Source: Trebonia kvetii (GTDB lineage Bacteria; Actinomycetota; Actinomycetes; Streptosporangiales; Streptosporangiaceae). From it: a stretch of DNA of 64,000 bases. The position numbers and the translations under genes were made by a program. The notes below the pieces were generated by a model. The model searched no databases. It was not told the origin of the DNA and worked only from the letters and a program-made list of their open reading frames with translations. This document shows positions 32,394 through 40,635 of the stretch, one piece after another. Numbering within the stretch: position 1 is the first letter of the stretch; each line of letters begins with the position of its first letter. Location of the stretch: positions 267,835-331,834 of the forward strand of contig NZ_RPFW01000005.1 of assembly GCF_007827045.1 (NCBI RefSeq), written 5' to 3'.

Positions 32394-33146
32394 TTGGGCA
32401 GGGTGGCAGTTGTTACCGGCGGTGCGTCAGGTATCGGCCTGGCGATCGTCCGCCGCCTCGCGACGGGCGGCGCCAGCGTGGCGCTGCTCGATCTGGACGA
32501 GGCGGCGGCCGACCGGGCGGCGGCCGAACTCCGCGGCGAGGGACTGCGCGTCGTCGGCCTGGGCGCCGACGTCAGCGACCGGGCCGCGGTGGAGAAGGCT
32601 CTGGAGGCCGCGCGCGCTGAGCTGGGTCCCGTCGAGATCATGGTGACCAGCGCGGGGCTGTCGCTGAACGCCCCGTTCCTCGACATCAGCGTCGAGGACT
32701 GGGAGCGCGTCGTCGCGGTCAACCTGACGGGAACGTTCCACTGCCTCCAGCTGGCGGTGCCCGACATGATCGCCGGCGGATGGGGACGGATTGTCACTAT
32801 CTCGTCGTCGAGCGCGCAGTCGGGGTCGCGCACCCAGGCGCACTACTCGGCGGCGAAGGGCGGCGTGGTGGTGCTCACCAAGACCCTCGCGCTGGAACTC
32901 GGCCAGTACGGGATAACCGTCAATACGATCCCGCCACGGGCCGTCGTCACCCCCATGTTCCTGGCCGCGCCGTTCGCCCAGGGAGCGGCCGGCGAGGAGA
33001 ACATCAAGGCGCTGGCCGCGCGGAGCCCGGTCCGCCGCCTTGGCGTGCCCGAGGATATCGCGGCCACCACCGCCTTCCTCTGCTCCGATGACGCGGGTTA
33101 CATCACCGGTCAGGTCATCGGCGTCAACGGCGGCAACTACACCTGA
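32394..33146 (+). CDS. Short-chain dehydrogenase/reductase
   Basis: This SDR of about 250 residues has TGGASGIG (cofactor), NLTG, catalytic Ser in TISSSSAQSG and YSAAK (catalytic Tyr/Lys). It ends with the FabG-like GQVIGVNGGNY. The frame is open to GTG 32340. A TTG at 32394, five bases after GGGGGAG, sits right before the conserved GRVAVVTGG and is the likely start. It probably interconverts an alcohol and a ketone in the island's pathway, with NAD(P)H. Confidence 0.87.
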   Translation: MGRVAVVTGGASGIGLAIVRRLATGGASVALLDLDEAAADRAAAELRGEGLRVVGLGADVSDRAAVEKALEAARAELGPVEIMVTSAGLSLNAPFLDISVEDWERVVAVNLTGTFHCLQLAVPDMIAGGWGRIVTISSSSAQSGSRTQAHYSAAKGGVVVLTKTLALELGQYGITVNTIPPRAVVTPMFLAAPFAQGAAGEENIKALAARSPVRRLGVPEDIAATTAFLCSDDAGYITGQVIGVNGGNYT

Positions 33147-33322
33147 GCGGGCATCGTTCCGCTCAGCGGGACCACCGGACGACCAGTCAGTCCAAACTAT
33201 TGATCGGCCTCCGGTGCCATGCTAGAAACAGCAGACAACCAGCCTGAAACACACAGTTCGCAGGCCTCAATACCGCCACTCTGTAAGCCAATGCTTCCCA
33301 GCCGCACCACCACCGCGGACCG

Positions 33323-33338
33323 ATGTAAAGGTTTACAT
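33323..33338. promoter_or_regulatory. LacI-type operator, copy 1
   Basis: ATGTAAAGGTTTACAT is a 16-base palindrome with perfect seven-base arms. It matches the general shape of LacI/CcpA-family operators (TGTAAA-N2-TTTACA). An identical copy lies 31 bases downstream, about three helical turns away. The LacI-family gene at 35077 is the natural ligand (inference). Confidence 0.7.
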
Positions 33339-33353
33339 CCCCCGGCTCTCGCC

Positions 33354-33369
33354 ATGTAAAGGTTTACAT
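33354..33369. promoter_or_regulatory. LacI-type operator, copy 2
   Basis: This is an exact second copy of the 16-base palindrome at 33323-33338. The pair lies about 190-235 bases upstream of the solute-binding protein start. Confidence 0.7.
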
Positions 33370-33559
33370 TCCAGCACTGGACTGTAAGCCCCTCGCATAC
33401 GAGGTCGCGGCATAACAAATGAAGGCGCACCTAACCGGCGGGACCAGTCCGCATTCTGTTTTTGACTGACCGCCCGGTATATCACAAGCGCTAACCGTGA
33501 ATGCTCGGTGTTCACCGGGTCGAACCTCACAAGGCAATGAAGTCGTGGAGGGCACAGGA

Positions 33560-35035
33560 ATGAGACCTATCAGCGAAGGGCCGGGCCGCGGCGGCACCGG
33601 ACGACGGATACCCACGCGCAAGCGTTTCGCCGGGATAGCGGTGGCGGCTGCGGCCGCGGTGCTGCTCGTGGCGGGGTGCAGTTCTTCTTCGAGCACCACC
33701 AGTTCGCCAGCCGCCAGTTCGGCCTCGCCCGCGGCGTCGGCATCAACGGGCACATCGGCTTCAACGTCGCCGTCGGCCTCTCAGTCGGCCTCTACGGCCG
33801 CGACGGTGCCGGCCAGCGACGTCGGTATCACCGCCACCACCATCAAGGTCGGCATCATCGCCGACGTGAACAACCCGCTCGTCCCCGGCCTGTTCAAGGA
33901 CTCGGTGAACGCGGTCAAGGCTTGGGCGAGCGAGGTCAACGCCAACGGCGGGCTGGACGGGCGCCAGGTGCAGGTCGACTTCTGCGACAGCCAGCTGAAC
34001 CCGAACGCCACCACCAGCTGTGTCATCAAGGCCTGCCAGAGCGACTTCGCCCTCGTCGGCACCTCCGCCAACGCGCTGGTGGACCTGGCCGACCTCGACG
34101 GCTGCAAGAACGCCGCGGGCAAGGCCGTTGGCATCGCCAACCTGGCCGCCTTCGCCTTCGTGCCTGCGGTCTGCGACCCGGACACGTACGGCATCGGCGG
34201 CGTCAACTCGTACTGCAAGACGGCGAAGGAAGCCACTCCGACGTATGACGTGCCGGTCGGCGACACCCGCTACCTGGTGGCGCACAACCCGGGCCTGCAC
34301 GGCATCTGGATGTACGACACCGACGACCCGACGTTCAAGCTCACCGAGGTGCCCCTGTTCCAGGCGGAGAGCAACATCGGCATCAAGAAGGACGGCCAGG
34401 GCTTCTACCCGCTGAGCGGCGGGGTGCCGCAGAGCGCGCTGACCCCGTTCATCCAGCAGATCAAGGCCTCGGGTTCCACGTTCGTCTACGACGACACCAC
34501 GACGGCCAGCATGGTGCTGCTGCGCAAGGAAGCCGCGCTGCAGGGGGTCAACAACCAGGTCAAGGTCTGGGAGTGCAACTCGGGCTGCTACGACCCGTCC
34601 TTCGCCCAGATGGGCGGCGCGACCGTGAACGGCACCTACGCGAGCCTGCTTGAACTGCCGTACCTGAGCGACCAGAAGGCCAACCCCGACCTGGACAAGC
34701 TGATCACCGACCTCGGCGGCGCGAGCAACTTCAACAACAACGCGTTCGGCTCCTTCGTCATGGCCAAGCTGTTCCAGGACGCGGTGCAGAAGGAGATCGC
34801 CACCGGGCAGCCACTCAACCGCGCGTCGCTGTTCACCGTGCTCAACAACGACGAGCACTCGTTCAACGCCAGCGGCCTCATCGGCGCGACCGACATCAGC
34901 GGCCACCTTGGGTCCAACTGCCAGGTGCTCGTGCAGCTGCAGAACGGCACGTGGAACCGGGTGGACCCGGTCAAGCCCGGCACCTTCGACTGCAGCCCTT
35001 CCAATGTCTCGACGCTCAAGATGGCCGTCTCCTAG
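33560..35035 (+). CDS. Orphan ABC-type solute-binding lipoprotein (branched-chain amino acid/amide family)
   Basis: This 491-residue protein has a signal peptide with lipobox LLVAGC and a Ser/Ala/Thr-rich linker. It then has a type I periplasmic-binding fold beginning IKVGIIADVNNPLVPGL, with a Cys pair region CDSQLNPNATTSCVI. This resembles LivK-like or amide-binding proteins (Peripla_BP_6) that often feed transporters for aromatic or terpenoid acids. No LivH/M/G/F genes are nearby, so it either uses a distant transporter or works as a surface sensor. ATG 33560 follows GGAGGG by seven bases. It is followed by a LacI gene. Confidence 0.88.
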   Translation: MRPISEGPGRGGTGRRIPTRKRFAGIAVAAAAAVLLVAGCSSSSSTTSSPAASSASPAASASTGTSASTSPSASQSASTAATVPASDVGITATTIKVGIIADVNNPLVPGLFKDSVNAVKAWASEVNANGGLDGRQVQVDFCDSQLNPNATTSCVIKACQSDFALVGTSANALVDLADLDGCKNAAGKAVGIANLAAFAFVPAVCDPDTYGIGGVNSYCKTAKEATPTYDVPVGDTRYLVAHNPGLHGIWMYDTDDPTFKLTEVPLFQAESNIGIKKDGQGFYPLSGGVPQSALTPFIQQIKASGSTFVYDDTTTASMVLLRKEAALQGVNNQVKVWECNSGCYDPSFAQMGGATVNGTYASLLELPYLSDQKANPDLDKLITDLGGASNFNNNAFGSFVMAKLFQDAVQKEIATGQPLNRASLFTVLNNDEHSFNASGLIGATDISGHLGSNCQVLVQLQNGTWNRVDPVKPGTFDCSPSNVSTLKMAVS

Positions 35036-35076
35036 TAGGACTGTCATGCGGCAAACGACGAACAGGGAGCCGCCGG

Positions 35077-36126
35077 ATGGCGTCCCGCGGACGGCGTAGG
35101 TCGGTCGGCGTGGTGGAGATGGCCCGTGACCTGGGCGTCTCCACCGCGACGATATCCCGCGCGCTGAACGGGAGCCCCTCGGTTCGTCGGGAGCTCGCCG
35201 ACCGCATCCGGGCACACGCACAGGCGCGCGGCTACGTAGCCAACCGCCTGGCCCGGGCGCTGTCGGCGAGCACCAGCCGCGCATTCGTCGGATTCGTGAT
35301 CCCGTACGTGGACACGCTGGCGTACTCGGCGGTGGCCGCCGAGTGCGCCAGCCTGCTGTCCGCGGCCGGCACCCAGATGATCCTGGCCATCACGGAGAAC
35401 GACGCGGAACGCGAGTATGAGCAGCTCCGCGACCTGGTGGGCACCCGGATCGCGGGGCTGGTCATCTCGCCGACCACGCACCTGCTCGACGAAACCCGGC
35501 GGCTGCTCGCCGAGCTCCCGGTGGTGGAGCTGCACCGGGTATCGGGAATCGACGCACCCAGCGTGCTCGCCGATGACGAGCAGGCGCTTACCGACAGCAT
35601 CGTGCACCTGGCGGCCCTCGGTCACACCGACATCGCCTACCTGGGCACCCCAAGAGAACTGTCCAATGGGGCGATCCGCCTGCGGGGCATCCGCCGCGGT
35701 GTCGCCAAGGCCGGGCTCGATCCCCGCCGCATCACCATGCGGCTGGTGGAGCCCACCCAGGAAAACGGAAGGGACGCGACCCGTGAACTGCTCACCGGCG
35801 GCCTCCCGTTTACCGCCCTTGTCGTCGGGAGCGGCTCGCTGTCGGTCGGCGCCGCCGACGCGGTCCGGTGCAGTGGCCGGCGGCTACCCGACGACCTGTC
35901 CCTGGTGGTCTACGGCGATCCCGCCTGGTTCGTGCTCGCCGATCCGCCGCTGACGATGATCCAGGTGCCGTACGCCGGGCTGGCGCGCATCGCCGCCCGC
36001 TTGCTGCTGTGCGCGCTCGACGCACGGGAGACCGGCAATCCGCCACCGGCGACCGGGCCGCACAGAGTGCTGGCCGGGCTGTGCGTGGCGGGTTCCACCG
36101 GCCCGCCGCCAGGCAGGCGACCGTGA
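35077..36126 (+). CDS. LacI-family transcriptional regulator
   Basis: This 349-residue protein has an N-terminal LacI HTH (VVEMARDLGVSTATISRALN), a hinge helix (VANRLARALSAS) and a periplasmic-binding-like effector domain. ATG 35077 follows AGGGAG. The gene lies between the binding protein and the catabolic operon. Two identical palindromes of LacI type stand before the binding-protein gene, so it probably represses that gene and perhaps reads through to the operon beginning at 36185. The effector is unknown. Confidence 0.9.
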   Translation: MASRGRRRSVGVVEMARDLGVSTATISRALNGSPSVRRELADRIRAHAQARGYVANRLARALSASTSRAFVGFVIPYVDTLAYSAVAAECASLLSAAGTQMILAITENDAEREYEQLRDLVGTRIAGLVISPTTHLLDETRRLLAELPVVELHRVSGIDAPSVLADDEQALTDSIVHLAALGHTDIAYLGTPRELSNGAIRLRGIRRGVAKAGLDPRRITMRLVEPTQENGRDATRELLTGGLPFTALVVGSGSLSVGAADAVRCSGRRLPDDLSLVVYGDPAWFVLADPPLTMIQVPYAGLARIAARLLLCALDARETGNPPPATGPHRVLAGLCVAGSTGPPPGRRP

Positions 36127-36184
36127 CGCGTCGTCGGCCGTGCCGCCCGCCAGCTCAGTGCAATCTCCGATGAAGGAGTCGATA

Positions 36185-37381
36185 GTGAACGACGGTGCCC
36201 TCGCCGGCCTGCGGGTGATCGATGCGGCGACCCTCGCGGCCGGACCGCTGATCGCCACCTGGATGGGCGAGCAAGGTGCCGAGGTGATCAAGGTCGAGCA
36301 GCCCGACGGCGGCGACCCACTGCGGCAGTGGGGTGCGCAGCGCGACGGGATCGGGCTGATGTGGAAGAGCGTGGCCCGCAACAAGAAGTGCGTCACGCTC
36401 AACCTGCGCCTCGAGGCCGGCCGTGACCTGCTGCGGTCACTCACCAGGCAGGCCGACGTGGTGATCATGAACCTGCGGCCGTCCACCCTGGACAAGTGGG
36501 CCCTGGGGTACGAGAGCCTCGCCGCGGCCAACCCCGGGCTTGTCATGGTGCACGTCACCGGGTACGGCGCGGGCGGCCCGAAGTCGGACTGGCCGGGCTT
36601 CGGCACCCTCGGCGAGGCGATGAGCGGCTTCGCGCATCTCACCGGAACCCCGGACGGCCCGCCGACCCTCCCGTCCTTCATGCTCGCGGACGGCGTGGCC
36701 GGGCTGACCGCCACCTACGCGGTGATGATGGCGCTCTACTACCGCGACGCCCGCGGTGGTACTGGGCAGCTGATCGACATCAACCTGATCGAACCGCTCG
36801 CCCGGCTGCTCGAGCAGTCGGTGCTGACCTACGACCAGCTCGGCACGATCCCGGTCAGGACCGGCAACCGGTGGGACATCAGCGCGCCGCGCAACACCTA
36901 CCGGACAAGCGACGGCCGCTGGCTGGCGATGTCAGGCAGCGCCCCCTCGATCGCCATGCGCGCGCTGCGGGCGGTCGGCCGGCCGGAGCTGACCGAGGAC
37001 CCGAAGTTCGCCGAGGCGCAGCAGCGGCTGCGGAACGCGGCCGAGATCGACGCGATCATGGCAGGCTGGATCGGCCAGCGCACCCTCGACGAGGCGCTGG
37101 CGGTCTTCGAGGAGGCGGGGGTCGCGGCCGCGCCCATCTACGACGCCGAGCAACTGCTCGGCGACCCGCAGCTCCAGGCACGGGGCGTCTACCCGTCGGT
37201 CGACGATGAGGAACTCGGCTCGATGCGAGTGCAGGCGCCGGTGCCCCGCTTCTCCGCCACCCCTGGCGCCATCAGCCACCTGGGCCCGCGGCTCGGCGAG
37301 CACAACGCCGAGGTCTACCGTGAGCTACTCGGCCTCGACGGCGGCCGACTGGCGGAGCTACATGAACAGGGAGTGATCTAA
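36185..37381 (+). CDS. CaiB/BaiF-family (class III) CoA transferase
   Basis: This 398-residue family III CoA transferase has LRVIDAATLAAGPLIATWMG at the N-terminus and GAEVIKVEQPDGGDPLR. The catalytic Asp region is LADGVAGLTATYAVM, followed by GGTGQLIDINLIEPL. It moves CoA between carboxylic acids, activating the pathway acid. GTG 36185 is six bases after AAGGAG (36173-36178). An in-frame ATG at 36170 precedes that site and is less likely. It is the first gene of a nine-gene co-directional run. Confidence 0.9.
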   Translation: MNDGALAGLRVIDAATLAAGPLIATWMGEQGAEVIKVEQPDGGDPLRQWGAQRDGIGLMWKSVARNKKCVTLNLRLEAGRDLLRSLTRQADVVIMNLRPSTLDKWALGYESLAAANPGLVMVHVTGYGAGGPKSDWPGFGTLGEAMSGFAHLTGTPDGPPTLPSFMLADGVAGLTATYAVMMALYYRDARGGTGQLIDINLIEPLARLLEQSVLTYDQLGTIPVRTGNRWDISAPRNTYRTSDGRWLAMSGSAPSIAMRALRAVGRPELTEDPKFAEAQQRLRNAAEIDAIMAGWIGQRTLDEALAVFEEAGVAAAPIYDAEQLLGDPQLQARGVYPSVDDEELGSMRVQAPVPRFSATPGAISHLGPRLGEHNAEVYRELLGLDGGRLAELHEQGVI

Positions 37382-37383
37382 GC

Positions 37384-38316
37384 ATGGCACCGACTCCGCG
37401 GCCGCGCCGCTCGGAGCTTGCCACCCCGGCCAGCAACGAGGATATGTTCGCCAAGGCCGCCGCCTCCGGCGCCGACCTGGTGTTCCTCGACCTGGAGGAC
37501 GCCTGCGCGCCCGCCGAGCGGGAGAAGGCGCGCGGCAAGGCGGCGAGGGCCCTACGCGACCTCGACTGGGGGCGCACCGCCCGCGCGATCCGGATGAACG
37601 GCATCGACACGCACTGGGCCTACGGCGACGTCATCGAGGTCGTCACCATCGCCCGGGAAGCCCTCGACGTGATCATCGTGCCCAAGGTCCGCCGGGCGCG
37701 CGACGTCTGGTGGGTCGACACGCTGCTTACCCAGCTGGAGGAGACGCTCGGGCTGCGCAAGCGGATCGCGCTTGAGGTGCTGATCGAGGAGACCGAGGGC
37801 CTGCAGCACGTCGACGAGATCGCCGCCGCCAGCGACCGGCTTGAGGCGATCATCTTCGGCGCCGGCGACTTCTCCGCGTCCCAGGGCGCGCGGGTCGACA
37901 CCAACTTCGACCCGCTCGTCGAATTTCCCGGCGACATCTGGCACTACGCCCGCGCCCGGATCGTTGTCGCCGCGCGCACAGCGGGCGTTGACGCGATCGA
38001 CGCCCCCTTCCCCAATTACAAGGACCCAGCGGCCTACCGGGTCGCCTGCGAGCGGGCCGCCGCGATGGGCTTCCTCGGCAAGTGGGCGATCCACCCGAGC
38101 CAGGTGGAGATCGCCAACACCGCGTTCTCGCCGACTCCGGAGGAGATCGCGCACGCCGAGCGGCTGGTCGCCACCTACCGGGCGGCCGAGTCCGCGGGCA
38201 AGGGGGCAAGCGGACTGGACGGGATGCTGGTCGACGCCGCCCACCTGCGGCACGCCGCCACGGTCGCCAACCGGGCCGAACTGCTCGGCCTGTCAGGGAA
38301 GGAGCCATCGCCATGA
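37384..38316 (+). CDS. HpcH/HpaI or CitE-like CoA-ester lyase
   Basis: This 310-residue TIM-barrel protein of the citrate lyase beta/malyl-CoA lyase family has DLVFLDLEDACAP near the N-terminus, RMNGIDTHWAYGD, the metal-binding Glu in LIEETEGL, and FGAGDFSAS, with KWAIHPSQ near the end. It should cleave (or form) a C-C bond in a beta-hydroxyacyl-CoA such as a malyl-CoA homologue. It starts two bases after the CoA transferase stop, and its own stop overlaps the next ATG (ATGA). A CoA activation step followed by retro-aldol cleavage is a sensible pair. Confidence 0.88.
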   Translation: MAPTPRPRRSELATPASNEDMFAKAAASGADLVFLDLEDACAPAEREKARGKAARALRDLDWGRTARAIRMNGIDTHWAYGDVIEVVTIAREALDVIIVPKVRRARDVWWVDTLLTQLEETLGLRKRIALEVLIEETEGLQHVDEIAAASDRLEAIIFGAGDFSASQGARVDTNFDPLVEFPGDIWHYARARIVVAARTAGVDAIDAPFPNYKDPAAYRVACERAAAMGFLGKWAIHPSQVEIANTAFSPTPEEIAHAERLVATYRAAESAGKGASGLDGMLVDAAHLRHAATVANRAELLGLSGKEPSP

Positions 38317-39647
38317 CCCGCCAGATGACCCTCGTCGGCTTCATGCAGGCCGGCAACGTGACCGTCTACTCGGGATCCTGGCGGTACCCGTCGGCCGACC
38401 TCGGGTTCCTCACCATGGACTACTACACCCGGATCGGGAAGGTGCTCGAGGAAGGCAAGTTCGACTGCGTCTTCTTCGACGACCGGCTCGCGATGCCCGG
38501 CGTCTACGGCGACTCGGTGGCCGAGGCCGTCCGGTACGGGGCCCGGCCGGTCAAGCTCGACCTCACCGCCGTGCTCGGCGGGATCATCGGCGCCACCTCC
38601 AGGATCGGCGTCGGCGCCACCTACTCGACGACCTACTACCAGCCGTACCACGTGGCCCGCACCTTCGCCACGCTCGACCACCTGTCCGGCGGCCGCGCCG
38701 CGTGGAACGTGGTGACCTCGGTCAACGACTCAGAGGCGCAGAACTTCGGTCTGTCGGCCGCCATGGACCACGACCGGCGCTACGACAAGGCCGACGAGTT
38801 CCTGCAGACGGTGTCCGCCCTCTGGGACTCGTGGGGCGACGGCGCGCTGATCATGGACAAGGAGACCGGCGAGTTCGCCGACCCGGCCAAGGTCCACGAG
38901 ATCAACCACAAGGGCGAGTGGTTCTCCGTCCGCGGCCCGCTGACCGTGCCCCGCACCCCGCAGGGCCGGCCGGTGATCCTGCAGGCAGGCTCGTCAGGGC
39001 GCGGCCGGGAGTTCGCGGCCGCCTGGGCCGACATGGTCTTCACCGGCGACCCCGGCCTCGAGGTGGCGCAGCAGCACTACCGTGAGCAGAAGGAGCAGAT
39101 CGCCGCCTCGGGCCGCAACCCCGACGACGTCAAGATCCTCCCGATGGCGTACGTGGTCGGGGGAGAGACCCAGGCGATCGCCGAGGAGAAGGAGCGGCTG
39201 TTCCTCGACGCCTACGTGCACCCGGTCGCGTCCCTCGCGCTGCTGTCCGAGCTGCTCAACTACGACTTCGCCAAGCACGACCTGGACGACGTGGTGACTG
39301 ACGAGATGATGGCGGCGAGTTCCGGCATCCGCGGCCTGTCCATGGGGGTGCGCAAGCACCTCGGCCGCGAGGTAACCGTCCGCGACCTGGCCGCGCACCG
39401 CGCCACCCTGCTGCAGGGTCCGCGCTTCGTCGGCACCGCCACCGCCGTCGCCGACCAGATGGAGGAGTGGTTCAACTCCGGCGGCTGCGACGGGTTCGTC
39501 CTTGCCGCCACCCACCTGCCCGGCGCGTTCGAGGAGTTCGTCCGAATGGTGGTGCCTGAGCTGCAGCGGCGGGGCGTGTTCCGGCGTGAGTACACCGGGA
39601 CGACCCTGCGCGAGCATCTCGGCATCGCCCGCCCGGAATCGCAGTAG
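38313..39647 (+). CDS. NtaA/SnaA/DszA-type flavin-dependent monooxygenase
   Basis: This 444-residue protein belongs to the luciferase-like group that uses reduced FMN: GATYSTTYYQPYHVARTFAT, LSGGRAAWNVVTSVN and PVILQAGSSGRGREFAA are typical. Relatives oxygenate nitrilotriacetate, dibenzothiophene sulfone, pristinamycin or dimethylsulfide. No flavin reductase is adjacent, so one is supplied from elsewhere. ATG 38313 overlaps the lyase stop; the long upstream extension of the frame is a shadow of the lyase gene. Confidence 0.9.
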   Translation: MTRQMTLVGFMQAGNVTVYSGSWRYPSADLGFLTMDYYTRIGKVLEEGKFDCVFFDDRLAMPGVYGDSVAEAVRYGARPVKLDLTAVLGGIIGATSRIGVGATYSTTYYQPYHVARTFATLDHLSGGRAAWNVVTSVNDSEAQNFGLSAAMDHDRRYDKADEFLQTVSALWDSWGDGALIMDKETGEFADPAKVHEINHKGEWFSVRGPLTVPRTPQGRPVILQAGSSGRGREFAAAWADMVFTGDPGLEVAQQHYREQKEQIAASGRNPDDVKILPMAYVVGGETQAIAEEKERLFLDAYVHPVASLALLSELLNYDFAKHDLDDVVTDEMMAASSGIRGLSMGVRKHLGREVTVRDLAAHRATLLQGPRFVGTATAVADQMEEWFNSGGCDGFVLAATHLPGAFEEFVRMVVPELQRRGVFRREYTGTTLREHLGIARPESQ

Positions 39648-39669
39648 CCGTTTCGACAAGGAGGTCTTC

Positions 39670-40605
39670 ATGACGGAGCAGTTCCGCATCACGCGGATGT
39701 ACCACCCCAGCTTCCACGCGCCCGACCTGGGTGAGGTGGAAGCCTGGTTCGAGCGGGTGTTCGGCGCTCCCAGCACCAATATCTACGAGACGTTCAAGGG
39801 CCGGGAGACCGGCAACTACCCCACCAACTACTCGACGTTCACCCCGATGGCGGACGTGCTGATGGACACCATCCAGCCGACCCTGTACGTGCTGAACGGC
39901 GTGCAGCAGTACGCGTCGGTGGACAGGCCGCACCTGAAGACGATCGGCTGGTTCGACGACAACCCCGAGGCCGTTTACCAGGCCCTGCGGGGCGCGGGCG
40001 TCGCCATGGTGGACCAGTTCGGCAAGCCCGCCGACAGCGAGCAGGCACCGCGGTCGGCCGGCAGCGGTGCGATGCCGATCTACTTCACCACCCCGGAGTC
40101 GGCCGGGCTGCGGCACGAGTTCCTGCCCGACTTCCCGTTCGGGCTCGACCACCGCAACGCGCCCGGCTGGACCGCCGCCGCGGCCCCCGAGGGACCGCTC
40201 GGCCTGCAGCTGTGCGCCTACCACACGCTGCTCACCGATGACCCGGTGCGGGCGCTGCACACGCTGGTCGACGCGCTCGGCGGCACCGTCTTCCACGCGG
40301 GGCGCGACGAGGTGATCGGCGCCGACGCCAGCTACGTGGCTCTGGGCGACTCGGTGCTGCAGGTCGCGGTGCCCGACCAGGGCACCGCCGCCTACGCCGA
40401 CTGGACCACCACCGCCCCCAACGACACCTACCACTCGCTCACGTTCAAGGTCGCCGACCTGGACCGCGCCGCCGAACACCTGAAGTCCCAGGGCGTCGGC
40501 ATCCGCTCGCGCACCGAGGACTTCCTGGTGACCGACCCGGACACGAGCATCAACGTTCCCTGGGGATTCACCACTCACCTGGTGCCTGGCGACCCCCGCG
40601 CCTGA
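39670..40605 (+). CDS. Two-domain VOC (glyoxalase/dioxygenase fold) protein
   Basis: This 311-residue protein appears to contain two vicinal-oxygen-chelate halves, one starting ITRMYHPSFHAPDLGEVEAWF and one near residue 175 with LQLCAYHTLLTDDPVRALH. Potential metal ligands include His in YHPSFH, His in LRHEFLPD and His in YHSLTFKV. It could be an extradiol-type dioxygenase, an isomerase or a lyase; the residues do not settle it. AAGGAGG (39658-39664) lies five bases before the ATG. It lies between the monooxygenase and the ALDH in the same operon. Confidence 0.8.
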   Translation: MTEQFRITRMYHPSFHAPDLGEVEAWFERVFGAPSTNIYETFKGRETGNYPTNYSTFTPMADVLMDTIQPTLYVLNGVQQYASVDRPHLKTIGWFDDNPEAVYQALRGAGVAMVDQFGKPADSEQAPRSAGSGAMPIYFTTPESAGLRHEFLPDFPFGLDHRNAPGWTAAAAPEGPLGLQLCAYHTLLTDDPVRALHTLVDALGGTVFHAGRDEVIGADASYVALGDSVLQVAVPDQGTAAYADWTTTAPNDTYHSLTFKVADLDRAAEHLKSQGVGIRSRTEDFLVTDPDTSINVPWGFTTHLVPGDPRA

Positions 40606-40635
40606 GGCCCGCACAGCAGCAGGAAAGGCGAAACC

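Larger units (their letters stand above)
33147..33559. other. Regulatory interval without genes
   Basis: These 413 bases separate the SDR from the solute-binding lipoprotein. No open frame is convincing. The only clear content is the pair of identical palindromes at 33323-33338 and 33354-33369, listed separately. Confidence 0.6.
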
